Shown here: positions 7,198 through 13,278 of the stretch, one piece after another
Layout of the letters: each line of letters opens with the position of its first letter
How positions within the stretch are numbered: the first letter of the stretch is position 1
NCBI GenBank assembly: GCA_020438525.1
Contig: JAGQUL010000054.1
Location: forward strand, 5,219 to 20,019
Origin: Thermoleophilia bacterium
Lineage (GTDB): Bacteria > Actinomycetota > Thermoleophilia > Gaiellales > SKUG01
Length of the DNA: 14,801 bases
Direction of reading: 5' to 3'
Position numbers and translations under genes: made by a program
Notes under the pieces: model-generated
The model's database searches: none
Told to the model about the DNA's origin: nothing
Seen by the model: the letters and a program-made list of their open reading frames with translations, nothing else

Positions 7198-7225
7198 CCG
7201 GGGTGCACCGTCGCGTGCACCCCGG
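7198..7225. promoter_or_regulatory. Perfect 11-bp inverted repeat between thrC and thrB
   Basis: CCGGGGTGCAC (7198-7208) and GTGCACCCCGG (7215-7225) are perfect reverse complements around CGTCGC. The repeat ends 5 bp before a putative -10 box (7231-7236) and 19 bp before the thrB ATG. If thrB is leaderless, this DNA covers about -47 to -20 and would overlap the -35 region, as an operator would. Alternatively it is the thrC terminator, though no T-tract follows. Confidence 0.65.
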
Positions 7226-7230
7226 AGCGG

Positions 7231-7236
7231 TAGGCT
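7231..7236 (+). promoter_or_regulatory. Putative -10 box for thrB
   Basis: TAGGCT (TANNNT) is followed by 8 nt and then the thrB ATG at 7245. No purine-rich ribosome binding site lies in those 8 nt, so a leaderless mRNA is likely. Confidence 0.45.
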
Positions 7237-7244
7237 CGCTCGCC

Positions 7245-8144
7245 ATGACCGCCAGCCTCCCCTTCACCGTCTCCGCGCCCGCCTCGAGCGGGAACCTCGG
7301 CCCCGGCTTCGACGTGCTCGCGATGGCACTCGACCTGCGCAACGAGGTGCGCGTGAAGAAGGGCAGCGGGACCGTGGTGGTGTCGGGCCACGGCGCGGGC
7401 TCGCTGCCGACCGATTCGACCAATCTCGTGGCGCGGGCGTTCGAGCAGGCGGCGGGAACGTCGATTGCTGCCGCGGGCGTCGATCTGCACTGCCGCAACG
7501 ACGTGCCCCCGGCGCGCGGGCTCGGATCGTCCACTGCCGCCGCGGCGTGCGGCCTGGTCGCCGGGTGGACGTGGGCGGAACGCGAGTGGGACGCCGACTC
7601 GCTGTTCGACGCGCTCGCGGCGCTCGACGGCCACCCCGACAACGCCGCGGCCTGCGCGTACGGCGGCGTGGTGCTGTGCCACGTGGGCGCAGTGGACGAG
7701 CCGATCGACGTGGTCGAGCTCGGCGCGGTCGACTGGATCGTGCCGGTCGTGGTGATCCCTGACCGCGAGCTGGCGACGAGCGAGGCACGCGGCGTGGTGC
7801 CGGCGAGCTACGACCGGCATGACGTGGTGCGCGCGCTGGGCGGGGTGAGCCTGCTCGTGGGCGGGCTGGTGGGCGGGCATCCCGAGCTCGTCGAGGATGC
7901 GCTCGAATCCGACGTGCTGCATGAGCCGCAGCGCGCGACGCTCGTGCCGGAGCTCGCCGAGGTACGCGAGGCTGTCGACCACACGAACGCGCTCGGTGCA
8001 ACGCTCTCGGGCGCAGGCCCGACGGTGCTCGTCTGGTGCGAGCCCGACGCGGCGGTGCAGGCGGTCGGCGCGCTGCAGATCGACTTTCCCGAGGCCGAGG
8101 TGCTCGAGCTCGCGTGCACGCACGACGGCGCGCGCGTGGAGTAG
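7245..8144 (+). CDS. thrB: Homoserine kinase (GHMP family)
   Basis: This 299-aa enzyme phosphorylates L-homoserine with ATP to O-phosphohomoserine, the substrate of ThrC. All GHMP kinase motifs are present: motif 1 APASSGNLGPGFD at 11-23, the ATP phosphate loop PPARGLGSSTAAAA at 88-101, HPDNAAAC at 130-137, and motif 3 TLSGAGPTVL at 253-262. The length matches actinobacterial ThrB. The start is set by motif 1 lying within the first 25 residues, as is usual, and by the -10-like hexamer 8 nt upstream. thrB follows thrC, as in other actinobacteria, but the 136-bp gap with its inverted repeat argues against simple translational coupling. Downstream lies a hairpin of the dispersed family. Confidence 0.97.
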   Translation: MTASLPFTVSAPASSGNLGPGFDVLAMALDLRNEVRVKKGSGTVVVSGHGAGSLPTDSTNLVARAFEQAAGTSIAAAGVDLHCRNDVPPARGLGSSTAAAACGLVAGWTWAEREWDADSLFDALAALDGHPDNAAACAYGGVVLCHVGAVDEPIDVVELGAVDWIVPVVVIPDRELATSEARGVVPASYDRHDVVRALGGVSLLVGGLVGGHPELVEDALESDVLHEPQRATLVPELAEVREAVDHTNALGATLSGAGPTVLVWCEPDAAVQAVGALQIDFPEAEVLELACTHDGARVE

Positions 8145-8164
8145 CAGCCGGCGCGCACCTCCGC

Positions 8165-8213
8165 GTGCACGCGTAACGAAAGTGGGCGTATGGCCCAATT
8201 TCGTTACCTGCAC
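8165..8213. repeat. Dispersed hairpin element, copy 2
   Basis: GTAACGAAAGTGGGC (8173-8187) and GCCCAATTTCGTTAC (8193-8207) pair at 14 of 15 positions around a 5-nt GTATG loop. An outer GTGCA/TGCAC helix (8165-8169 with 8209-8213) lengthens the stem. It starts 20 bp after the thrB stop, the same distance as copy 1 from the ccdA-like stop, and could terminate thrB transcription. Its core is related to 966-1000. Confidence 0.75.
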
Positions 8214-8395
8214 CCACACATACGCGCCCCACGCGCGGTGCTCGAGGCCAACTCGATCGATTCCTGAAACAGGCCACGGTCCGCGACGCGATACATCGGC
8301 AAGGGACGGACGGCGAATCTCGCCAGCGTGGCTTGGACACCACGCATCGTGCATCCGAGCTTCGGCGCTCGTTCCCGAACTTGGGACGAAATGTC

Positions 8396-8418
8396 GTGTG
8401 GCGCGCATCACGCCACAC
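8396..8418 (+). promoter_or_regulatory. Leader hairpin before the 394-aa gene
   Basis: GTGTGGCG (8396-8403) and CGCCACAC (8411-8418) form a perfect 8-bp stem with a 7-nt loop, ending 10 nt before the ribosome binding site AGGGA (8429-8433) of the gene starting at 8441. It may stabilise the mRNA 5' end or affect translation. The rest of the gap between the thrB hairpin and this point shows no clear gene or promoter box. Confidence 0.4.
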
Positions 8419-8440
8419 GCGGGACGACAGGGACACAAGC

Positions 8441-9625
8441 ATGGGCTCCGTGAATCCGAACGTTCGGGCAGCACTGCCCGCTACGGCGACTCTCGCCGAC
8501 GCACCGACCGACGAGCGGCCGGCCGAAGATGTCGGCACGCCCGGTGGCGGCTTCACCGGCGGCCTCACCGCGATGGGCCTGTCGATCGGCAGCATCTTCC
8601 AGGACGGCGCCGCGTTCATGGGCGCCGAGACCGACGAGAACGGCAACGTGCAGGCGGGCATCGATCCGCTCGGCGTCGCCGGCTTCGGAACCGTGACCGT
8701 CGGACCGACCGCGATCCTCGCCGCAGCGAATCGCACGAACCCGCTGACCGGCGCCCAGACTCCCTACATGGAGAGCTTCGGGACCACCGCCGCCAACACC
8801 GCGCTCAAGGTCACCCCGACGCTCGTCTCGGCGATCGCCGGCCCGGCCATCGCCGACGGCATCACGATGATCGCGCCGAACCTCGTCAAGAAGTACAAGG
8901 ACACCAAGAACATCAAGGTGGCCGAGGAGAAGAAGCAGGCCGAGAAGGACAACCAGTACGCCAAGATCAGCCGAGGCGTGGCCGGTGCGGTCGCGGTCGG
9001 CCTGGCCGCCGGCGCGGTGTTCCTGCTCAAGCCGGAGCTGTTCCAGAAGTTCAAGTTCAACGGCATCGACAACGTCATCGAGGGCAGCACGAAGTTCGCT
9101 GTGGACGGCGGCAAGGCGATCAAGCTCGCCGGCGTGCTCGACGACGCAGCGATCCGCAACACCATGACCGCCATCGGCAGGCCGATCGCCTCCGACTCCG
9201 CGATCTCGATCCTCAAGACCGTGTCCCCGATCGCCAAGGACGCGGTGTTCAGCAACCGGCTGCTCATGGCCGGCGCAGGCGGGGCAGGCACGCTCATGCT
9301 CGCCAACGCCGCGGCCGGCACCGAGGACCCCGACCGGAAGAAGCTGCTCTGGGGGCTCACCGCTGCGGCCGGCGCCGCGACCGTCGGCGCCACCTACGGC
9401 ATCGGCAAGCTCACGCAGCGCTCGGCGCTCGCCGCGAACGGCACGGGTGGGCTGCTTGCCAGGAACGAGCTGTTCTTCAAGCCCAACGTCGAGTGGATCA
9501 AGAAGTACGCCACGACGATCGCACCGGTCACGGCAATTCCCGCCTACACCTCCGCGTCGACCTACTTCAACATCTTCAACGACTTCGACGAGATCACGTC
9601 GACGCGCTCGCCGTTCCGCAAGTAG
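8441..9625 (+). CDS. Unrecognised 394-aa protein with several hydrophobic segments
   Basis: I do not recognise this family. The product has no signal peptide. After a Gly/Thr-rich N-terminal region (30-90), hydrophobic stretches occur at about 122-149, 180-197, 274-293, 302-322 and 355-372. The two central ones form a hairpin-like pair joined by the charged loop EDPDRKK. A highly basic, Lys-rich segment (150-175, KKYKDTKNIK then EEKKQAEKD) precedes the second stretch. Lysine (25) outnumbers arginine (12), the reverse of its neighbours, and every lysine codon I checked is AAG. Together with the G/C-only codon choice this looks like a well-expressed native gene rather than recent foreign DNA. 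The start has AGGGA 7 nt upstream. It is monocistronic: a hairpin precedes it and a strong terminator follows. A membrane-associated structural role is only a guess. Confidence 0.8.
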   Translation: MGSVNPNVRAALPATATLADAPTDERPAEDVGTPGGGFTGGLTAMGLSIGSIFQDGAAFMGAETDENGNVQAGIDPLGVAGFGTVTVGPTAILAAANRTNPLTGAQTPYMESFGTTAANTALKVTPTLVSAIAGPAIADGITMIAPNLVKKYKDTKNIKVAEEKKQAEKDNQYAKISRGVAGAVAVGLAAGAVFLLKPELFQKFKFNGIDNVIEGSTKFAVDGGKAIKLAGVLDDAAIRNTMTAIGRPIASDSAISILKTVSPIAKDAVFSNRLLMAGAGGAGTLMLANAAAGTEDPDRKKLLWGLTAAAGAATVGATYGIGKLTQRSALAANGTGGLLARNELFFKPNVEWIKKYATTIAPVTAIPAYTSASTYFNIFNDFDEITSTRSPFRK

Positions 9626-9667
9626 CGGCAGCACGCGACGACGCAGTACAGGAACGCGGGTAGACAC

Positions 9668-9694
9668 CGGGCCGGGGCATGCAGCCCCGGCCCG
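9668..9694. terminator. Strong bidirectional hairpin terminator
   Basis: CGGGCCGGGGC (9668-9678) and GCCCCGGCCCG (9684-9694) are perfect 11-nt complements around the 5-nt loop ATGCA. The hairpin sits in the 100-bp convergent gap between the 394-aa gene and the HNH-repeat gene, so it can serve both strands. There is no long T-run, as is common in GC-rich actinobacteria. Confidence 0.8.
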
Positions 9695-9725
9695 ATCCGT
9701 CTTCACCCGGGTTCGATCCGGCGCG

Positions 9726-10424
9726 TCACGCGGCGATCGCGGCGCCCTGCAGCTCGGCCGCGCGCTCGTCGACCTTGAACTGGAACGCGCTCCACGCGCC
9801 ACCAACCTGCTCGAACGCACGGTACAGCTGCCATGCGGTCATCACGTCCTGACGGTCGCCGCGAATGCGCTCCCAGTCGCGGAAGCTCGGGAGGCGACCC
9901 GTGCGCAGCAGGAACGCAGCACCGTGGTCGATCGATCGCTGCATGCGCTCGTCCTTCGACGGTGCGTCGAATCCGGCAAGGCGCAGCGCCTCGCGCATCG
10001 AACCGAACGCCTTGCAGTACACGCCTCGGCTCGGCACGCGGCCCCGCGCCGCCTCGATGTCCTTCGTGGACGGGCGACGACCGAGCTGCTCGCCCAGGTC
10101 GCGCAGCGCCTGCAGCAGCTCCTCGTTGGTCGCGCGACGCCGCACCATCAGTCCCGCCTCGCGCTTTGCCGCATTCCACGACCCGAAGTGGTCGACGATC
10201 GTCTGCGGGTGGATCGTGGCCTCGGGATCCTCGGCGAACTGGCGCATCGTGGGCGACGCGCCGATGCGCTCGGCGCTGTCGCGCAGCTCCTGCAGCAGCT
10301 CGTCGCGATCGTAGCGGCGTCGAAGCCGGGTGCGGAACTCCTCGAGCTCGGCGGCGTCCATGTCCAGGATCGCGGCGTAGAGCGAGGTGGTCGGGGCGGC
10401 TGCGGTGGCGGGGGAGTGCTGCAT
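9726..10424 (-). CDS. Protein of tandem HNH-endonuclease-associated repeats, no nuclease domain seen
   Basis: This 232-aa protein contains repeats of the kind known as homing-endonuclease-associated (HNH) repeats, thought to be small DNA-binding helical modules. Repeat 1 is at about 40-95: ELLQELRDSAERIGASPTM, ending HFGSWNAAKREAGL. Repeat 2 is at about 100-153: EELLQALRDLGEQLGRRPS, ending AFGSMREALRLAGF. Repeat 3, at about 158-215, is diverged: RTGRLPSFRDW, then YRAFEQVGGAWSAF. The N-terminal 40 residues include a charged helix (AAELEEFRTRLRRRYDRDE). No HNH, GIY-YIG or other catalytic motif is visible, so a DNA-binding or regulatory role is inferred. The start is fixed by AGGAG (10432-10436), 7 nt upstream. 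The gene is divergent from the 63-aa CXXC gene across a long non-coding region, and a terminator-like hairpin lies in its leader. Confidence 0.82.
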   Translation of the reverse strand: MQHSPATAAAPTTSLYAAILDMDAAELEEFRTRLRRRYDRDELLQELRDSAERIGASPTMRQFAEDPEATIHPQTIVDHFGSWNAAKREAGLMVRRRATNEELLQALRDLGEQLGRRPSTKDIEAARGRVPSRGVYCKAFGSMREALRLAGFDAPSKDERMQRSIDHGAAFLLRTGRLPSFRDWERIRGDRQDVMTAWQLYRAFEQVGGAWSAFQFKVDERAAELQGAAIAA

Positions 10425-10849
10425 CGGATGGCTCCTGTTCGAGGAGCGACCTGGTCCGCCGCCGCCAGCAGCATCACGTGCTGCCAGCCAACGACGAACG
10501 GCCGCCCCGAGATCGGGCGGCCAACGCATACGTGCGATTCCCTCGTGCTGCGCGGCGGATCAATCGGTCACCACCGTGCGAAGCCCCTGCAGATGCAGTC
10601 CAGCTTGCGAATGAACCGGTCAGGTATGCGCCGACCGTGGTTGTTGCACGATGTATCGGCTGCAAATCCACCGGCCTTGAGTCCGGATCTGCAAATTGGC
10701 GCGATCGCGTGCACGTCGTCGCACATGCATGCAAATTCCGTCGAAAACTCGCAGGGATACGTTCGATTCCTGCTTCGGCCGGCAACAACGTACCTGTACC
10801 GGCAACCGCGCCGCTTGTGCGATGCCGCCCCCGCAGGAAAGGTGAGGAC
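10425..10849. other. 425-bp non-coding region between HNH-repeat and mini zinc-ribbon genes
   Basis: No credible protein gene is seen in this divergent gap, which is visibly less GC-rich than the flanks in its right half. It holds TGCAAAT three times on the plus strand (10661, 10690, 10730). Two stems exclude each other: CGGTC/GACCG (10617-10621 with 10633-10637) and GCCGA/TCGGC (10630-10634 with 10656-10660), the latter enclosing CGTG/CACG. A pairing of GCAGGGA with TTCCTGC (10751-10757 with 10767-10773) lies further right. A 14-nt near-repeat, ATACGTKCGATTCC, occurs at 10528-10541 and 10757-10770. TACGTT at 10758-10763 could be a -10 for the plus gene. It may be a regulatory region, a structured leader or an unannotated small RNA. 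Confidence 0.45.
10500..10522 (-). terminator. Terminator-like hairpin upstream of the HNH-repeat gene
   Basis: GGCCGCCC (10500-10507) and GGGCGGCC (10515-10522) pair perfectly around CGAGATC. On the minus strand the stem is followed by GTTCGTCGTT, a mildly U-rich tail. Its sequence resembles the 1538-1563 terminator (shared GCCGCCCCGAGA on the plus strand). It is 76 bp upstream of the HNH-repeat ATG, so it would end a minus-strand transcript arising in the non-coding region, or attenuate the HNH-repeat mRNA. A second hairpin, GCAGCA/TGCTGC (10468-10484), lies between it and the start. Confidence 0.5.
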
Positions 10850-11041
10850 ATGACCCGAGACCGCACCAAGCAGCCCCGGTGCAGCAGCTGCGATCACGTC
10901 CTGCCGACCCCCGGAGCGATCTGTCACGCCTGCGACGTGGAGGCGCACTTCACCGGCGCGATCCGCACCGCACCGCCGATCACGGTCACGCCCCGGCGCG
11001 AGCGAGCGCTGCAGCAGCGATCGGACCGCCGAGTTTCCTGA
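10850..11041 (+). CDS. 63-aa CXXC/CXXC mini zinc-ribbon protein
   Basis: The product begins MTRDRTKQPRCSSCDHVLPT. Cysteines 11, 14, 25 and 28 form CXXC-X10-CXXC, a compact zinc-ribbon-like arrangement that probably binds one zinc ion. The C-terminal half (TPRRERALQQRSDRR) is basic. No family is recognised; DNA, RNA or protein binding are all possible. The purine-rich AGGAAAGGTGAGG (10835-10847) immediately upstream supports the start. The gene is convergent with queG and their 3' ends overlap by 56 bp. Because it is short and overlapped, its reality rests on the ribosome binding site and the cysteine pattern. Confidence 0.65.
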   Translation: MTRDRTKQPRCSSCDHVLPTPGAICHACDVEAHFTGAIRTAPPITVTPRRERALQQRSDRRVS

Positions 11042-12047
11042 GCGCCCATGCTGCGTGGTCGCGCAGCATCGCGTCGTCCGAGTCGAGCCATGGCGCGGCC
11101 AGTGCTGCGTCCTGCTCGGTTCCCGCGTTGCCCAGCGCGACCAGCGCATTGCGCCTGAGCCAGCGAACCTGCCTGCGCGGAACGTAGAGCCGCTGCCATG
11201 CGGCGTCCAGCTCGTCGTCGTCTGTCTCGAGCCACTCCACCAGGTCGATGCCCCATGGCTGCGGCTGCTCGCCGGCGCGACGACCCTCCACCCCGCGGTT
11301 CCACGGGCACGCGTCCTGGCAGATGTCGCAGCCGTACGCGAGATCGCCCATCGCGTCGCGAACGTCGAGCGGGATCGAGTGGCGTGACTGGGTCCAGTAG
11401 GTGATGCACCGGGTGGCGTCGAGCCGCCCGCCGGCGATGTCGGCGAGCGCGTCGGTCGGGCACGCCTCGATGCAGAGCGTGCAGCTGCCGCAGCCGGGGC
11501 GAAGCGGCGGCGTGGGATCGAGCGGCGCGTCCGTCACGAGCGTGCCGAGCACGACCCAGCTGCCGACCGTGCGCGTGATCACGTTCGTGTGCTTTCCGGA
11601 GAAGCCCACGCCGCTGCGGATCGCTGCCTCGCGATCCACGTGGTCGTTGCTGTCGACGAGCACGCGCGCCTCGTACCCGGCCTCGCGCAGGCGCCCGGCG
11701 ATCACCTCGAGCCGCTCGGCGAGCGCGGTGTAGGCGTCCGCGCGGGTGTAGCGCGCGATCCGCCCGTGCGGTCCGTCGCCGGCCGGCCGGGCATCGGGCT
11801 GCCAGTAGCAGAGCGCGGCACTCGCCACGCTGAGCGCGCCCGGCACGAGCTGCTCGGGGTGGCAGCTCACCTGCGGGCGAGCCATCGTGAAGCGCAGGTC
11901 GGCGAACAGGCCCGCGGCGCCGCGGTCGGCGATCGCGGCGGCGGCCGTGTCGTAGGGCTCGGCGTGGCAGATCCCGAGCTCGTCGATGCCGAGCTCGTAG
12001 GCCCACTCGCGCAAGGTGCGCGTGTCGGGTGCGGGCGCCGGTGCCAT
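10986..12047 (-). CDS. queG: Epoxyqueuosine reductase
   Basis: This 353-aa cobalamin and iron-sulfur enzyme reduces epoxyqueuosine to queuosine at the wobble base of tRNAs with GUN anticodons, the last step of queuosine synthesis. Two 4Fe-4S ligand sets are intact: C186-C189-C192-C196 in CGSCTLCIEACPTD, and C240-C243-C247 in CDICQDACPWN, with C214 in TRCITYW. The active-site Asp region is VLVDSNDHVDRE at 129-140, and GFSGKHTNVI at 148-157 matches the family. The C-terminus (298-345, RNALVALGNAG then DHAAWALRKLGG) is the HEAT-like module known in this family. The start at 12047 is supported by TATGCT 7 nt upstream. It is divergent from the dehydrogenase gene across 34 bp. No queuosine partner such as queA, tgt or preQ0 genes is present in the window. 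Confidence 0.96.
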   Translation of the reverse strand: MAPAPAPDTRTLREWAYELGIDELGICHAEPYDTAAAAIADRGAAGLFADLRFTMARPQVSCHPEQLVPGALSVASAALCYWQPDARPAGDGPHGRIARYTRADAYTALAERLEVIAGRLREAGYEARVLVDSNDHVDREAAIRSGVGFSGKHTNVITRTVGSWVVLGTLVTDAPLDPTPPLRPGCGSCTLCIEACPTDALADIAGGRLDATRCITYWTQSRHSIPLDVRDAMGDLAYGCDICQDACPWNRGVEGRRAGEQPQPWGIDLVEWLETDDDELDAAWQRLYVPRRQVRWLRRNALVALGNAGTEQDAALAAPWLDSDDAMLRDHAAWALRKLGGPIAAAALARAGA

Positions 12048-12054
12048 GCCTGTC

Positions 12055-12060
12055 AGCATA
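12055..12060 (-). promoter_or_regulatory. Putative -10 box for queG
   Basis: On the minus strand TATGCT is followed by exactly 7 nt and the queG ATG at 12047, with no ribosome binding site; this is a leaderless geometry. Its -35 region would fall over the start of the divergent dehydrogenase gene. Confidence 0.5.
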
Positions 12061-12068
12061 GCGACCGA

Positions 12069-12074
12069 TAGGTT
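12069..12074 (+). promoter_or_regulatory. Putative -10 box for the dehydrogenase gene
   Basis: TAGGTT is followed by exactly 7 nt and the ATG at 12082, with no ribosome binding site. It mirrors the queG box on the other strand, the two hexamers being only 8 bp apart. Confidence 0.5.
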
Positions 12075-12081
12075 CCGGTCC

Positions 12082-13152
12082 ATGGACGTGATGCGAGCGG
12101 CAGTACTGGTGGACGAGGGCGACCCCGAGACGGCGCTCGTCGTGCGCGACGAGCCGGTGCCGGAGCCCGGCAACGCACAGGTCCGCGTGCGCGTGTCGCA
12201 CGCGTCGCTCAACCACCTCGACGTGTGGATCCGCAAGGGACTCCCGAGCGTCCCCAAGCCGCGGATCACCGGCGCAGACGCGGTCGGAACGATCGACGAG
12301 ATGGGCGACGACGCCCGGGCCGTGCTGGCGGCGCGGGGGCTCGCAGCTGGTGATCGCGTGGTGCTCGATCCGGGCGCGGGGTGTGGCGCATGTCGCGCAT
12401 GCGGTGCGGGCGAGACGTCGCTGTGTCCTGACTTCCACGTGCTCGGCGAGCACGTCGCCGGCACGCATGCCGAGTTCGTGGTGGTCGACGCGACGCAGGT
12501 GCATCGGGCGCCCGCACACCTCGACGACCCGCAGGCGGGCGCGCTGATGCTGACCTTTGCAACTGCGTGGCGGATGCTCTTCACGCGGGCGCAGGTGAGC
12601 GCGCACGAGCGCGTGCTCGTGTGGGGCGCGTCGAGCGGCGTCGGCAGTGCGGCGCTGCAGCTGTGCGCAGCGGCCGGGATCGAGACGATCGCCACCACGC
12701 GCGGCGACGACAAGTCCGATGCGCTGCGAACGCTCGGTGCGAATCACGTGGTGGTGACCGGAAGCGGCGACGACCTGGGCGATCGGGTGACGGCCGCAGT
12801 GGACGAGCTGACGGGTGGTGACGGGGTCGACGTCGCCTTCGATCATCTGGGCAAGGTGGCGTGGGAGCCGAGCATGCTCGCGCTTCGGCGTGGTGGGCGG
12901 TACGTGACGTGCGGCGCGTCGACCGGACCGATGCCGCGGGCGTTCATCACGAGGCTGTTCTGGAAGCAGCTCTCGATGCTCGGGTCGACGATGGCGTCGC
13001 GGTCGGATGTGGAGGACCTGCTCGCGTTCGTGGACCGCCACGCGATCGTGCCACGGGTCGATCGCGTGTTCGACCTGGCCGAGGTCGCCGATGCACATCG
13101 CTACCTCGAGGGGTCGCAGCAGGTCGGCAAGGTCGTGCTGCGGATCGACTGA
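12082..13152 (+). CDS. Zinc-type alcohol dehydrogenase / quinone oxidoreductase family protein
   Basis: This 356-aa member of the medium-chain dehydrogenase/reductase superfamily probably acts in the cytoplasm on an unidentified alcohol, carbonyl or quinone with NAD(P)H. An N-terminal GroES-like domain (1-150) precedes a Rossmann domain with WGASSGVGSAALQL at 181-194. The structural zinc ligands are C101, C104, C107 and C115 (GCGACRACGAGETSLC). The usual catalytic-zinc Cys and the GHE motif are replaced, with SLNHLDVW at 42-49 and GADAVGT at 64-70, as in the quinone-oxidoreductase-like branch. The catalytic metal is therefore probably missing, which points to reductase rather than classical alcohol dehydrogenase chemistry. 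The start at 12082 follows TAGGTT by 7 nt; MRAAVL at 12091 is an alternative. No functional link to queG is implied beyond the shared promoter gap. Confidence 0.9.
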   Translation: MDVMRAAVLVDEGDPETALVVRDEPVPEPGNAQVRVRVSHASLNHLDVWIRKGLPSVPKPRITGADAVGTIDEMGDDARAVLAARGLAAGDRVVLDPGAGCGACRACGAGETSLCPDFHVLGEHVAGTHAEFVVVDATQVHRAPAHLDDPQAGALMLTFATAWRMLFTRAQVSAHERVLVWGASSGVGSAALQLCAAAGIETIATTRGDDKSDALRTLGANHVVVTGSGDDLGDRVTAAVDELTGGDGVDVAFDHLGKVAWEPSMLALRRGGRYVTCGASTGPMPRAFITRLFWKQLSMLGSTMASRSDVEDLLAFVDRHAIVPRVDRVFDLAEVADAHRYLEGSQQVGKVVLRID

Positions 13153-13278
13153 CGACGGGCGCCGCGCGGGTGCGATCGAAGGCGTGGAACGGCCGCCGCC
13201 GATCCGTCGATGGAGTGGTGACGGGGAAACGACGACGGGGAATCCACCACCGCTATGCCCGTAGCATTCGGATATTCG

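Noticed and set aside
7180..7233. 17-codon reading frame (MSAAVAPGCTVACTPER) spanning the hairpin before thrB, considered as a threonine attenuation leader peptide.
   Set aside because: It has only two Thr codons and no run of Thr or Ile codons. The AGGA is only 2 nt from the ATG, and its stop lies inside the -10-like box of thrB. A classical thr attenuator is not supported.
10732..10739. ATGCAAAT, resembling the eukaryotic octamer site.
   Set aside because: The genome is plainly bacterial, so the resemblance is coincidental. Only the repetition of TGCAAAT in the gap is of interest.
10751..10775. Possible tRNA because of GTTCGATTCC and flanking complementary GCAGG/CCTGC.
   Set aside because: The loop between the complementary arms is 13 nt, not 7. 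No acceptor stem, anticodon arm or D-arm can be built at the right distances on the plus strand, and the minus strand shows none either.
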